64,000 nucleotides of DNA from Prevotella sp. OH937_COT-195. GTDB lineage: Bacteria; Bacteroidota; Bacteroidia; Bacteroidales; Bacteroidaceae. The stretch spans positions 1 to 64,000 of the forward strand of contig NZ_RQZH01000003.1 of assembly GCF_003932845.1 (NCBI RefSeq), in the 5' to 3' direction. This document shows positions 25,529 through 37,666 of this stretch, in pieces. The first letter of the stretch is position 1. Each line of letters opens with the position of its first letter. The notes beneath the pieces are model-generated. The model searched no databases, was not told where the DNA came from, and saw only the letters and a program-made list of their open reading frames with translations. The translations under genes and the position numbers were made by a program.

Positions 25529-25734
25529 GTTAAACCCAAATCTGTCATTAGACCGCATTTGCTCAGATTTGCCATTGTCGTTACGCTTCCCGACTGCTTT
25601 AGCCCGCTTGCTGACATCTGCGCAGCCATTACATCCCGACGCAGCCCGCTACGCCTTCGATGAAACGGCTGCACATCCGCTCAACAATCGAACAAAATCG
25701 GTTGAGGGTTCTAATGACCGATTGGGGTTAAACC
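25529..25734. repeat. Imperfect inverted repeat flanking about 150 bp
   Basis: The left arm 25529-25554 (GTTAAACCCAAATCTGTCAT, continuing TAGACC) matches the complement of the right arm 25707-25734 at 21 of 24 aligned positions. The inner 150 bp is G+C-richer than the surroundings and non-coding. It may be a miniature mobile element or a large hairpin. Confidence 0.5.
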
Positions 25735-25866
25735 ACACTTTGTTAGTAGGAAACCGACTTACTTGCACCGACAAATCCATATTTGCCGCAAAACGTCCGG
25801 TCAAAACGTATCTCGCGAAAATGCGTTTTTATAAAACCATGCTGCCAAAACCGCCTGTTTTACATC

Positions 25867-25914
25867 GCAATTTCGCCTATATTGCAAAACAAATTGGGCG
25901 ATTTTGCAGAGCAA
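25867..25914. repeat. Dispersed intergenic repeat, copy 2
   Basis: GCAATTTCGCC (25867-25877) and TTTGCAGAGCAA (25903-25914) are, on the other strand, the two words found at 51496-51543 in the same relative order. A partial copy starts the window (AAACAGGCGAAATT, 1-14). Confidence 0.4.
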
Positions 25915-26312
25915 TACCGGCTGAATTGTTTCACCGTTTTTCCTTTATCATTTTTTGAAACAATGTGTAATAAAGGTTTTTTGTTACTCTTTTCGGTTAA
26001 AAAAACATAACGATATGCAACATTATCATTTTTGACCCGTCATAATAACAATTCATGCGGCATCTTTGTTGCAAGGCATTGATGTGTCAAGATGTGGGTT
26101 TCAGAAATTAGCGTTGTACGGTTGAGAGAATGTTTCGGATTGCAAAGTGGAAGCAAGCGAAGTGTGCGGCAGAGCACATGACAAGGCGAACCGACGCTTT
26201 ATACAAGAACAGACCTCAATATTACAGAACGTCATCCACAAGACAAAATTAATCTTTACGGTGGTTATTTAACAGACACCACCTTAATATTAACCTTTAA
26301 ACCATGTAAGTG

Positions 26313-27149
26313 ATGAAAAAAAGTATCTTGGCAACGGCACTAATCGCAGGCGTAATCATCGTGAGCAGTTGTGCCGGCAAGAAAGATTTGGAGAATTGCA
26401 AACTCGAGAACAAAGAACTGACAGGCAACCTGCAAAAAACCAAGGAGCAACTCGCGGCGGCAAACACACGCGTCAGTTCGCTCGAAGACCAGTTGCGACA
26501 GGCACAAAGTGCATACCAACTCTTGCAGCAGTCGCTCGACAAGAGTCTCTCGAATGCGAGCCAAAACAATGTAAGCATAGAGAAATTGGTAGACCAGATA
26601 AACGAATCGAACATGTATATACGCCATTTGGTTGAGGTAAAGTCTAAGAGCGACTCGCTCAACATGGTGCTAACGAACAACCTGACGCGCTCGCTGACAA
26701 AGGAGGAGTTGCGCGAAGTTGACGTACAAGTGCTGAAAGGCGTGGTATATATATCGCTTGCCGACAACATGCTTTACAAGAGCGGATCGTACGAAATAAA
26801 CGACAGGGCGGCAGAGACGCTTTCAAAGATTGCCAAAATCATAATGGATTACAGAGATTACGACGTTCTCGTGGAGGGTAACACGGACAATGTTCCCATC
26901 TCGCGCGAGAACATACGCAACAACTGGGACCTCTCGTGTCTGCGTGCATCGAGCGTTGTGCAGTACTTGCAGAAGAACTACGGTGTTGACCCGAAACGTC
27001 TCACCGCAGGCGGACGAGGCGAATATAACCCGGTTGCCACCAACGGCACCGAGATTGGCAAGCAACGCAACCGCCGCACACAGATTATCATCACTCCGAA
27101 ACTCGACCAGTTCATGGATCTGATCGACAAGGCTCCGGAGTCGGAATAA
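26313..27149 (+). CDS. OmpA-family peptidoglycan-associated lipoprotein
   Basis: 278 residues. A lipoprotein signal (ALIAGVIIVSSC) is followed by a long coiled coil (about 25-125) and an OmpA C-terminal domain with LVEGNTDNVPI, NWDLSCLRASSVVQYL and GRGEYNPV ... NRRTQIIITP. That domain binds the diaminopimelate of peptidoglycan and ties the outer membrane to the wall. I use the ATG at 26313; a GTG at 26310 is in frame. Monocistronic, closed by a hairpin at 27170-27209. Confidence 0.88.
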   Translation: MKKSILATALIAGVIIVSSCAGKKDLENCKLENKELTGNLQKTKEQLAAANTRVSSLEDQLRQAQSAYQLLQQSLDKSLSNASQNNVSIEKLVDQINESNMYIRHLVEVKSKSDSLNMVLTNNLTRSLTKEELREVDVQVLKGVVYISLADNMLYKSGSYEINDRAAETLSKIAKIIMDYRDYDVLVEGNTDNVPISRENIRNNWDLSCLRASSVVQYLQKNYGVDPKRLTAGGRGEYNPVATNGTEIGKQRNRRTQIIITPKLDQFMDLIDKAPESE

Positions 27150-27169
27150 CAGCAAGACGACAAATCAAA

Positions 27170-27209
27170 AACAATGTCCTGTCATGTAAATGGCGGGACA
27201 TTGTTCTTT
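27170..27209 (+). terminator. Terminator of the OmpA-like gene
   Basis: AACAATGTCC (27170-27179) and GGACATTGTT (27196-27205) form a perfect 10-bp stem followed by CTTT. Confidence 0.75.
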
Positions 27210-27366
27210 ACAAGACATGGCACGGGCATACTTGCGGAATTGTCGTGTACCGTGTCTTTATGTATGCGGCAAATAGCGTTGCGAACAAAAAGAACGCACG
27301 CACCTCCATTATGCAGAGATGCGTGCAAGAAGTTATGAAAAAAAATCGCTAAAGAGCCTTAGGTAT

Positions 27367-29331
27367 TCAGTATTCCAGTATCAACGTACTGCGCGGAGAC
27401 AACTGCATGTCATTGCACAGAACCACCTGCGCTCCCGTTATCACGTCTTTTGTCTTTACTGAAATGCCGGTGTCGTTGGCAGTTGCCGCGGGCAAGACAC
27501 CTTCGAACAGTTCGGCATACCGCCCCGCATCAAGTGTTTTCACGGTGTTTGTCCCGTTTAGTATCACCACCACTCCGCGACCGTTGTACTCGCGAGCCAC
27601 GACATATATGCCGTTGTACGGTATGAAATGTTTCATCTTTCCGCGTATTATTATGTCGTTGCCCTTGCGCCAATGCAGCAGACTCGACAGCCAGTTGAAC
27701 ATGGCGTTCTCCTCTGCCGAGCGTCCTTCGGCAGTGAATGCGTTTTGCGAGTCGCCCGGAAAGCCTCCCGGGAAGTCGCAACGTACGTCGCCATCGGTCA
27801 CTTCCTTCGTTCCGTTCATAAGTATCTCGGTGCCATAGTACAGTTGCGGTGTTCGTCTTACGGTTAGCAACAAGGCAAGAGCCTGTTTCAATGCGAGCGT
27901 GTCGCAGCCATTGCCGAGAAAACGGTCGGTGTCGTGATTGTCTATGAATGCCATCACGTTGTCCGGATTCTCATACAGGTAATCATACAGGAAAGAGTTG
28001 TAAATGCGGTTGAACCCCTCCCACCACGCATCGGTCTCCTCGTTCTTGGCCTTCGAAATTCGGTCGTAGAAAGAGAAATCCATCACTGTTTTAAGGTTCG
28101 AGTTGTTCTCTGCAATACGACTGTTTTTCTGCCATGCAGCCGTGTATGCCGCCTCGGTAACCCATGTCTCGCCCACTACGTTGAAGTTGGGATATTCGTT
28201 GTCTATGGTTTTCATCCACCGTGCCATTCCCTCGGCGTAAGCGTAGGGGTAGGTATCCATACGTATTCCATCGATGCCCACGGTTTCTATCCACCATATA
28301 CTGTTCTGTATGAGATACGTCATTACGTGAGGGTTATGCTGGTTAAGGTCAGGCATTGTAGGCACGAACCACCCCTGCATGGTTTCTTTTTTGTCTGTTT
28401 CAGAAGCATACGGGTCGATTACCGGCGTTAGTTTGTAACTTGTTTGCTTGAAAGATGTACCTTCGGGATTGGCAGTTCCGCCGGACTCTTTCAGCCAGTC
28501 GTGCAGGTTGAACCAATCGGCAGAGGGCATGTCGGCAACCCACGGATGTTCAAAACCACAGTGGTTGAAAATCATGTCCATGACGACTTTCAGACCTTTG
28601 GTGTGTGCCTCGTCGGTAAGTTTGCGGTATTCCTCGTTTGTACCGAAGCGTGGGTCAACACGATAATAGTCTGTCGTGGCATATCCGTGGTATGTGCTGT
28701 ATCCGAGTGCATTGTCGGGCGAGTTGTTCTCGAGTACCGGCGTGAACCACAATGCGGTTACTCCGAGTTCGTTGAAATAGTCGAGATGCCTGCGGATGCC
28801 TTCAAGGTCTCCGCCGTGACGCAGCGAAGGAGCATTGCGATCTACTACATAAGTGTTGAGTTCGGCTGCCAGTCGTTTTGTGGCTTGCGGCGTGGTGTAT
28901 TTCCCGCTCGAAGCAAAACGATCAGGCATGAGCATGTAAAGCACGTCGGCATTAGAGAATCCCTTACGCTCGGAGCCAGCCATCTCGCGGGCTTTAAGTT
29001 TGTAAGAGAATGTGAACGTTCCTTTCGCACCGCTCCCCTTGCGTGCGGTGAATTTCAGTTTCATCGTTCCCGGTTGCGCTCCTTCGATGTTAAGATATAC
29101 CAACAGATAGTTGGGACTGTCGAGACGCACCACGCTGTCGAGACGTACTCCGGCATAGTCGGTCGTAACGTCGGTCTCACGGATGTTCTTACCATATACC
29201 ATTAGTTGCAGCGAGGGGTCTTTCATGCCGACATACCAGTCGGTGGGATCTATCCTGCTCACTTTCACCGGTGTTGCGTTCATCATTGATGATGCCGCGA
29301 CGAACAATAGGAACAAAACTACTCTTTTCAT
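27367..29331 (-). CDS. susA: Periplasmic neopullulanase/alpha-amylase SusA (GH13)
   Basis: 654 residues. A signal peptide ends near MMNA-TPVK, and an Ig-like N-terminal domain (about 20-115) precedes the GH13 barrel. Catalytic residues are D359 in GIRMDTYPY, E388 in VVGETW and D467 in DNHDTDR. The order and the N-terminal cyclomaltodextrinase-type domain fit SusA, which cuts starch oligosaccharides in the periplasm. It is the last gene of malQ-susB-pulA-susA, 30 bases after pulA. Confidence 0.9.
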   Translation of the reverse strand: MKRVVLFLLFVAASSMMNATPVKVSRIDPTDWYVGMKDPSLQLMVYGKNIRETDVTTDYAGVRLDSVVRLDSPNYLLVYLNIEGAQPGTMKLKFTARKGSGAKGTFTFSYKLKAREMAGSERKGFSNADVLYMLMPDRFASSGKYTTPQATKRLAAELNTYVVDRNAPSLRHGGDLEGIRRHLDYFNELGVTALWFTPVLENNSPDNALGYSTYHGYATTDYYRVDPRFGTNEEYRKLTDEAHTKGLKVVMDMIFNHCGFEHPWVADMPSADWFNLHDWLKESGGTANPEGTSFKQTSYKLTPVIDPYASETDKKETMQGWFVPTMPDLNQHNPHVMTYLIQNSIWWIETVGIDGIRMDTYPYAYAEGMARWMKTIDNEYPNFNVVGETWVTEAAYTAAWQKNSRIAENNSNLKTVMDFSFYDRISKAKNEETDAWWEGFNRIYNSFLYDYLYENPDNVMAFIDNHDTDRFLGNGCDTLALKQALALLLTVRRTPQLYYGTEILMNGTKEVTDGDVRCDFPGGFPGDSQNAFTAEGRSAEENAMFNWLSSLLHWRKGNDIIIRGKMKHFIPYNGIYVVAREYNGRGVVVILNGTNTVKTLDAGRYAELFEGVLPAATANDTGISVKTKDVITGAQVVLCNDMQLSPRSTLILEY

Positions 29332-29361
29332 GTTATATTTATTTCTAAAACAGTTAATGGA

Positions 29362-31320
29362 CTAATCATGGAATATCAAAGCCGACTGCGGTGCCACGGT
29401 AACGGAATTGCCTGATATGTTTCTTATTCCGTCTTCGTTGATTACTCCCTCGGCACACACCACAGTGTATTTGCCCTCCGGTATATCCACCTTGCGCGGA
29501 TACCAGTTTCCATTGAGCACGACGTATATGTTTTTCCACGTGTCTCCTCCCGCATTGTCCACCAACCGGTATGCCACGAGACAGGGCCGTGTGGGCAGGA
29601 ACTGCAGGTGTCGGCGCACGAGGTCGGCACTTCCGAGCCGGAATGCGGGGTGGTTTTTGCGCAACTGTATCAGTTTCTTGTAGTATGTGAACACCTCGGG
29701 ATGACGTTTCAGGTTGTCCCAGTCGAGCGCATTCACGCTGTCAGGACTTTTGTAAGAGTTGTGTACGCCTTTCTTGTCGCGCATCATCTCCTCTCCGCAG
29801 AAAATGAACGGCACCCCCTGCGATGTCAGAACCGCGGTCTGGGCGAGGCACGAGAGGGCGATTAGCGGCGAATCGTGCTCTATGGAAAGAGGTTGCTGGG
29901 TATCTCGTGGCGGAAAGTTGGCGGAGGTTGTTGCCAACAGGCGGTCAATAAGGCACATGTCGTCGTGGCAACTGACGTATGAAATTGTCTGCACAGGCTC
30001 GGCTGCCCATGCCTCTTTGGAGTAGTTAACGCGAGACATGTCAACCTGCGGGTGGGATATGCAGCCGGCGATTCCGAACTTTATGCTCTCCTCGTTGCCT
30101 TCAACGCCTGCGAGGAAAGCACCTTTGGAGTCATCGGAAAACGGACCCCGCAGCCCGTCGCGCAACTCATCCGAGAACGCAGCGATACGCGGCATCCGCG
30201 AGATGTGTGCTTTGGTGGCAAGTTGTTCGGCAGGAAATGCACATGCTCCCGCGCTCCACCCTTCGCCGTAAATGAATATGGTGGGGTCTATCTCGTCAAC
30301 CGCACGGCGTATCTCGTTCATCGTTGCGATGTCGTGAACGCCCATGAGGTCAAAGCGGAAACCGTCTATATGATATTCGTTGATCCAGTATTTCACCGAT
30401 TCCAGCATGAACTGCCTCATCATCGGCTTCTCCGATGCCGTCTCGTTTCCGCAACCGGAGCCGTTACTGTACGAGCCGTCGGCATTCTTTCGGTAGTAAT
30501 AATCGGGATAAGTATTCTGGAAATTACTGTTCTCTATGTCGTAAGTGTGGTTATACACCACGTCGAGTATCACGCGGATGCCGGCTTTGTGAAGTGCCTG
30601 CACCATCTGTTTGAACTCGCGTATGCGAACCTCGGGAGTGTAAGGGTCGGTGCTGTACGAGCCGTCCGGAACGTTATAGTTCACCGGGTCGTAGCCCCAG
30701 TTGTACTGAGGCAGTGAGAGTCGTGTCTCGTCAACCGAGCCATAATCGTACGAAGGCAGGATATGCACTGCGTTGACACCCAGCGATTTCAAGTGATCTA
30801 TTCCCTTCGGCTCTGTCAATGCGAGGAATTTCCCCTTGTTTTTGATGCCCGACGATGGCGATATGGAGAAGTCGCGGTGGTGCATCTCGTAGATGACGAG
30901 GTCGGCAGGCGACTTTATCACGGGGCGATGATCTTTCTCCCAACCCTCCGGGTCGGTGGTTTTCATGTCTATTATAACAGCCTCCCTGCCGTTCACTCCC
31001 ACCGCCTTGGCAAATACTCCGGGCGATTGACGACCGTCAACCACAAACCGGTAATGGTATCCTGCAAGGTTTTTCTTTACCGTTGCCGTCCATATTCCGT
31101 CTTTTCCGAGTTTCATCTTGATGCTCTCCGGCTTGTTCATTCCGTTTTTGCCGACTGCCATTCCGTAGTCCACCTTTACCTTTTTTGCATTCTTTGGCGC
31201 AAAAAGTCGGAACGTTGTACGGCTCGGCGTATAGTCAGCCTCGTTGAAACTGAAATTCTGTGCCGTCACATTGATTGATATAAGCATGTATAGGATGCCT
31301 GCAAATAAGAATCTTTTCAT
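29362..31320 (-). CDS. pulA: Type I pullulanase (GH13_14)
   Basis: 652 residues. A signal peptide (ILYMLISINVTAQ) precedes a CBM48-like domain (about 25-120) and the GH13 barrel. YNWGYDP (206-212) is the hallmark of type I pullulanases. The nucleophile is D324 in GFRFDLMG and the acid/base E353 in YGEGWS. It hydrolyses alpha-1,6 branches of pullulan and limit dextrins. The signal is not a lipobox, so a periplasmic location is expected, working with SusA and SusB. Confidence 0.92.
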   Translation of the reverse strand: MKRFLFAGILYMLISINVTAQNFSFNEADYTPSRTTFRLFAPKNAKKVKVDYGMAVGKNGMNKPESIKMKLGKDGIWTATVKKNLAGYHYRFVVDGRQSPGVFAKAVGVNGREAVIIDMKTTDPEGWEKDHRPVIKSPADLVIYEMHHRDFSISPSSGIKNKGKFLALTEPKGIDHLKSLGVNAVHILPSYDYGSVDETRLSLPQYNWGYDPVNYNVPDGSYSTDPYTPEVRIREFKQMVQALHKAGIRVILDVVYNHTYDIENSNFQNTYPDYYYRKNADGSYSNGSGCGNETASEKPMMRQFMLESVKYWINEYHIDGFRFDLMGVHDIATMNEIRRAVDEIDPTIFIYGEGWSAGACAFPAEQLATKAHISRMPRIAAFSDELRDGLRGPFSDDSKGAFLAGVEGNEESIKFGIAGCISHPQVDMSRVNYSKEAWAAEPVQTISYVSCHDDMCLIDRLLATTSANFPPRDTQQPLSIEHDSPLIALSCLAQTAVLTSQGVPFIFCGEEMMRDKKGVHNSYKSPDSVNALDWDNLKRHPEVFTYYKKLIQLRKNHPAFRLGSADLVRRHLQFLPTRPCLVAYRLVDNAGGDTWKNIYVVLNGNWYPRKVDIPEGKYTVVCAEGVINEDGIRNISGNSVTVAPQSALIFHD

Positions 31321-31463
31321 GGTTTAATATTCTTCATCGATTTAACATAAAACATTGTCAACATACCGTTCTTCACCTTTCTTTTTTTTAAAAGATGTTC
31401 TTTTAGTCTCTTTTCCGTAACAAGAAATGTTTTGAGAGAGATTTCGAACGACTGTCATATGGC

Positions 31464-33683
<2,220 letters not shown>

Positions 33684-33700
33684 TTATATATATTAAGACA

Positions 33701-33763
33701 CGGTTTTCGCAGACCGTCACCGATGATGTTTTTCTCGTCATTCCGGGATGTCTGTGAAAACCG
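33701..33763 (-). other. Intercistronic hairpin between malQ and susB
   Basis: CGGTTTTCGCAGAC (33701-33714) pairs with GTCTGTGAAAACCG (33750-33763) at 13 of 14 positions, loop 35 bases. No T-run follows on the minus strand, so partial termination or RNA processing are more likely than full termination. Confidence 0.5.
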
Positions 33764-33774
33764 TTGTTTATTGT

Positions 33775-36495
33775 TTATTTCCTTCCGTTATTCCTTGCCA
33801 TGTCTGCCACCATGTTCTTGAAGTCTTTGTTCTCCATCATTTCGTCGATACCGATGTGCATACGGTATCGCCAGTAGTGCTTCGGGTTGGCAGGAATATT
33901 GATGCGCTCGGCATTTTGATCGGCAAGTCGCAGGTTCTCATCAACGGCGAGCCAGTCTTGAACAGACAATATGCAGAGCATCGATGGTGATGCGAGATGT
34001 CGCGACACGATGTCGTATGCGAGCCACCCCGGCATCGGGTGCGGTGCAAATCCGTCGCGTCTCAGCATTGAATTGAAATAGTCTTGTGCCCGTCCTTCGT
34101 CCTCGTCCCACCACTGTCTCAGCGTAGGCATGTCGTGGCTCGATATGGTACACACCGAGCGGTACGGGTTATTATCCAAATGTCCGAAACGCACATGGTT
34201 ATCTTTCGGCATCGACTGCAACTCGAGCGACAAGATACGCAGTTCGTTCATCACCCAGGGCACGCAGTCGGGCACCATTCCGAGGTCTTCGGCGCACACC
34301 AACATTCGCGTTGACTGCACAAGAAGCGGCAGTTTCTTCATTGCCTCATGATACCAGAACTGGTTGTTTCTACGGTAATAGTAATCGTTGTAAAGTTTGT
34401 TGAACACATACTTGTCACTGTCGTAAAGCGACTCGTATATAAAGTCGAACTGCACCGATATACGCGGGTGGAAACGGTCAGGTGATTTATGGTCGCGCAC
34501 GAACAACACATTGCTTATGAGCGAATAAAGTCCGTCGCGCACCGATGCAAGCGGCATCGAGAAACGGTTGTCGCCGCCCTTCTCTTCTTCTGCCATGTAC
34601 CACGCTTCCACTTTGCGTTGCGTGGCATATTCGTCTTTCATGCGGTATCGGTCGCAGCCCGTTGTCTCCAAAAACTCGTGGCGCACCGCATCGGCATCTT
34701 CGTGGAACACACGGTCGAGCACCCAATCGGTTATGAACGGCTCGGTAAAAAACTGTTCTTGCCAGCCCAGCCCGTAGGCTTCAATTTCTTCGCGCGTCAT
34801 GCCCAGCGACGGAGCGAAATGCCCCAAAAGTCCGTGAACCGAATCGGCGGGAATTTCCCATATACGGAAGAAGCCCAGAACATGGTCTATGCGGTAAGCA
34901 TCGAAATATTTAGACATATTTCGGAAGCGACGCACCCACCAACCACATCCGTCGGCAAGCATCTCGTCCCAGTTGTATGTGGGGAATCCCCAGTTCTGTC
35001 CGTTCACCGAGAAATCATCCGGAGGCGCACCTGCCTGTCCGTTGAGGTTGAAATAGCGTGGTTCCTGCCACACGTCGCAGCCAAAACGGCTCACGCCGAT
35101 GGGTATGTCGCCTTTCAGCACCACTCCTTTGGAACGTGCATACTCGTGTACGCGGCTCATTTGGCAGTGCAACACGAACTGTACATAGTAAAAATATGCC
35201 ACCTCCCGGTAAAGCTTGTTGCGCGGATTGACGAGAGCCTTGCGGTCGTCCTCGTTCCACGCGGCATGACCTTCCCATTGCGAGAAATCGGCAGTACCGT
35301 TCTTGTCGCGCAACATACTGTACTGTGCGTATGGCACGAGCCACTGTTCCGCATCCTTAAAAAATGCTTTGAACTCCTGCGATGCGAGTGCCGTTTTGCC
35401 CTCCTGCTCGTACAGCAGATGCAGATATTCTTCCTTGGCAGCGTTTACTCGCTCATAGTCTATTTGTCCGAGGGTATTCAGTTCGAGTCTCAATTCTTCG
35501 AAATGCCTGCGTTTCTCTGCATCGTGCAGTTGCGGCAGCTGTCTCAGGTCGGCATATTGCGGGTGCAGTGCGAAGATACTGATGCACGAATACGGATACG
35601 AATCGATCCAAGTCTTGGTGGTAGTGGTGTCGTTTATGGGCAGTATCTGTAATACGCGTTGACCAGTCTCTGCCACCCAGTCTGTCATTCGGCACAGGTC
35701 GCCGAAGTCGCCTATGCCGAAACTTCCTTCCGAACGCAGCGAGAACACGGGCACCAGCGTACCTGCGCATTTCATGTCATATATCGGGAAAAATGCCTGA
35801 CCGAGTTCATATACAAACACATCGCCGCGCCCCATCGGCGGCAGTGCTATGGTGCGATTGCCCTGTGTCTCCCACAAAGGCATGATGTCGCGGTTTTCGT
35901 CTGTCGCCACAAACTTGAACTCGAGCGTGTCACCCGACATTCCCGCCGTGTCGATGTCAATTACCCACTCATTGAACTGATGTTCCACCATGGGTTTCGC
36001 ATCATTCAACTGCCACGAGCCGAGCACTCCCTGCGCACCAACCACGGCAAGCCGATGGTTTGAACGCAACTGCGGTGCACGCACCTTTAGACACACCGTC
36101 ACGGCATTGGTGTTTTGCTCTATCTTGCGATGACGACGGCGAGAGATGCACTCGGTAAATGCCGAACTGTAAAGATAACTGTCTTCCGGCATGGATATCC
36201 AATGGTCGTAAACTACATACCGCACGCCCTTTGCACACGACATCTCTATCCTGTGAGGCTCTACGAGCCATTCATGCTGTATCTCCTCTCCGTTGCGCTC
36301 AACACTGTAATAGTAGCATATCACCGTTCCGACCTCCGCATCGCGGCGCAAGTCACAAGTCCAACGAATACCATCGGAGGTATTCATTCTGTATTTTGCT
36401 ACAACTTCCTTTGTCTCATTGTCAACGATGTTCAGAGTAAGGTCTTCACCATAACTCGTCTGATAATCGATATTAAATTGAAAATTCATATCCAT
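33775..36495 (-). CDS. malQ: 4-alpha-glucanotransferase (GH77) with N-terminal starch-binding domains
   Basis: 906 residues, no signal peptide, cytosolic. Two CBM20-like modules come first (about 1-115 and 130-235; VVGAQGVLGSWQLNDAKPM is typical). The GH77 domain follows, with GIGDFGDL, the nucleophile in FDAYRIDHVLGFFR, the acid/base in CAEDLG, and SSHDMPTLRQWW. The layout is that of DPE2-type enzymes, which move glucose or maltosyl units between maltodextrins. It heads the four-gene operon and has its own LacI-type operator upstream. Confidence 0.93.
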   Translation of the reverse strand: MDMNFQFNIDYQTSYGEDLTLNIVDNETKEVVAKYRMNTSDGIRWTCDLRRDAEVGTVICYYYSVERNGEEIQHEWLVEPHRIEMSCAKGVRYVVYDHWISMPEDSYLYSSAFTECISRRRHRKIEQNTNAVTVCLKVRAPQLRSNHRLAVVGAQGVLGSWQLNDAKPMVEHQFNEWVIDIDTAGMSGDTLEFKFVATDENRDIMPLWETQGNRTIALPPMGRGDVFVYELGQAFFPIYDMKCAGTLVPVFSLRSEGSFGIGDFGDLCRMTDWVAETGQRVLQILPINDTTTTKTWIDSYPYSCISIFALHPQYADLRQLPQLHDAEKRRHFEELRLELNTLGQIDYERVNAAKEEYLHLLYEQEGKTALASQEFKAFFKDAEQWLVPYAQYSMLRDKNGTADFSQWEGHAAWNEDDRKALVNPRNKLYREVAYFYYVQFVLHCQMSRVHEYARSKGVVLKGDIPIGVSRFGCDVWQEPRYFNLNGQAGAPPDDFSVNGQNWGFPTYNWDEMLADGCGWWVRRFRNMSKYFDAYRIDHVLGFFRIWEIPADSVHGLLGHFAPSLGMTREEIEAYGLGWQEQFFTEPFITDWVLDRVFHEDADAVRHEFLETTGCDRYRMKDEYATQRKVEAWYMAEEEKGGDNRFSMPLASVRDGLYSLISNVLFVRDHKSPDRFHPRISVQFDFIYESLYDSDKYVFNKLYNDYYYRRNNQFWYHEAMKKLPLLVQSTRMLVCAEDLGMVPDCVPWVMNELRILSLELQSMPKDNHVRFGHLDNNPYRSVCTISSHDMPTLRQWWDEDEGRAQDYFNSMLRRDGFAPHPMPGWLAYDIVSRHLASPSMLCILSVQDWLAVDENLRLADQNAERINIPANPKHYWRYRMHIGIDEMMENKDFKNMVADMARNNGRK

Positions 36496-36514
36496 GATGG
36501 TTAGTATTTGGGCA

Positions 36515-36522
36515 TAAAATTA
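36515..36522 (-). promoter_or_regulatory. -7 box of the malQ operon
   Basis: TAATTTTA on the minus strand matches 7 of 8 positions of TAnnTTTG. It is 63.5 bp from the centre of the operator at 36580-36591, the same distance as at the other operators of this locus. Confidence 0.45.
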
Positions 36523-36579
36523 CTAAAAACCAACATTATACGACACTAATTTAGCAACATTTAAACATAAATATATTGT

Positions 36580-36591
36580 GTAAACGTTTGC
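36580..36591. promoter_or_regulatory. LacI-family operator upstream of malQ
   Basis: GTAAACGTTTGC, followed by ATCAAAA. The core TAAACGTTTG is the LacI-family palindrome with one arm mismatch. The tail TTGCATCAAAA is identical to the tail at the amylase operator. Confidence 0.7.
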
Positions 36592-37358
36592 ATCAAAATC
36601 ACATCCACATACCTGTTAATACTCAAAAACAGAAAAACTTTATATTTCACTTGAATGTTTCTGAAAAATAATTAATTTAGCATCGTCTTGTTTTCATAAA
36701 AACAATCTTTTAGCCCAAATTGCTCATTAAAAGCCTGCACAGATTTTGTTTGATTGTTGGTCAGGTTGTCTGTCCTGTTATCTAAGACACAGCGGGCTAC
36801 GGCAATAAAAACAGGACTGACAAGATGGTAACAAGCAAATACAACATGGCATCACTCCTATCGAGAACAACATGAAGAAAACAAACGATAACGCCATGAA
36901 AATCAAGGTAAAACAACACCATTTACCGTGATTGATAAACCAAAATGGATGAAATTACAGAATAGTATGGCATTGAACATATATGAGGAAGGGGGAAGCG
37001 AGAAATAAAAATATTATTGGTGTCCGGTAAAAATAAAAAAACAACAAATACTGTCTCCTCTGTCCCTACAAATAGTCGTTCCTTAAAAAAGCAAGGACTA
37101 TTCGATACGTTACGACCAAGGGGCGCATCTTGTGCATGGGCGGAGAGCAAACATGAAGAACAAACTAATGCCAATTTGGGAAAAGACAATGCTTCGTAAA
37201 AGTTATATTATAGTGCGTAAACGAATTGCTGAAGAACAAGGCGAACCTCGTTCATTCACGACACGGGTATGTCCATAACTTCATCATGAATCTGTGCCCG
37301 GCACTTACTGCATATTATTTCTTTGAGAACAGACCGCAGGCATTGCCGGTACATGTAG

Positions 37359-37594
37359 AAAAAGACGATGACAAACGATGTCTATGAAGTAAGTGGCAAG
37401 AGCAGTTTCTGGAAGGAATTCGTCACTTACATATCTCCTTGGGCAATCTCAACTTGAATACGCTTGAAAGCAAGGTGTATCCGCATCTTTTCTTTGCTGG
37501 CGAGGTGACCAATATTGATGCCGTGACGGGAGAATTAAACCTTCAAGCCGCGTGGACAATGTGCTATGTGACGGGCAAGAGCATCGTGGAATGA
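37359..37594 (+). pseudogene. C-terminal remnant of an HI0933/BaiN-type flavoprotein
   Basis: One frame reads LTNDV-like TNDVYEVSGKSSFWKEFVT (to 37430). After a shift the next frame gives SLGNLNLNTLESK, HLFFAGEV, DAVTG and NLQAAWTMCYVTGKSI up to the TGA at 37594. This is the conserved end of the NAD(P)/FAD-dependent HI0933 family, where FAGEVxDxD and NLQAAW are hallmarks. A frameshift lies at about 37430 and the N-terminal two thirds are missing or unrecognisable. It is clearly broken. Confidence 0.75.
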
Positions 37595-37666
37595 TGACCT
37601 TACCGTATTGAAAAAATGGTGATAGACAAGTCCTTATCCTTTGACCTGTCTATCACCATGAATATT

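Larger units (their letters stand above)
25426..26312. other. Long intergenic region with repeats between purL and the OmpA-like gene
   Basis: 887 bases without a gene I can support. It holds the purL promoter, a large imperfect inverted repeat (25529-25734), a copy of a dispersed repeat (25867-25914), and AT-rich sequence. The 143-codon frame at 25527-25958 overlaps these repeats and has no protein-like signature. Confidence 0.55.
36496..37666. other. Intergenic region upstream of malQ with a decayed gene
   Basis: 1171 bases. It contains the malQ promoter and operator (36515-36591), an inverted repeat TGTCTGTCCTGTT (36767-36779) with AACAGGACTGACA (36810-36822), unrecognised sequence from 36830 to 37350, and a frameshifted flavoprotein remnant (37359-37594). 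No intact gene was found. Confidence 0.6.

Noticed and set aside
25527..25958. 143-codon open frame
   Set aside because: It runs through an inverted repeat and a dispersed repeat, has no promoter-start arrangement, and its composition and motifs are not protein-like.
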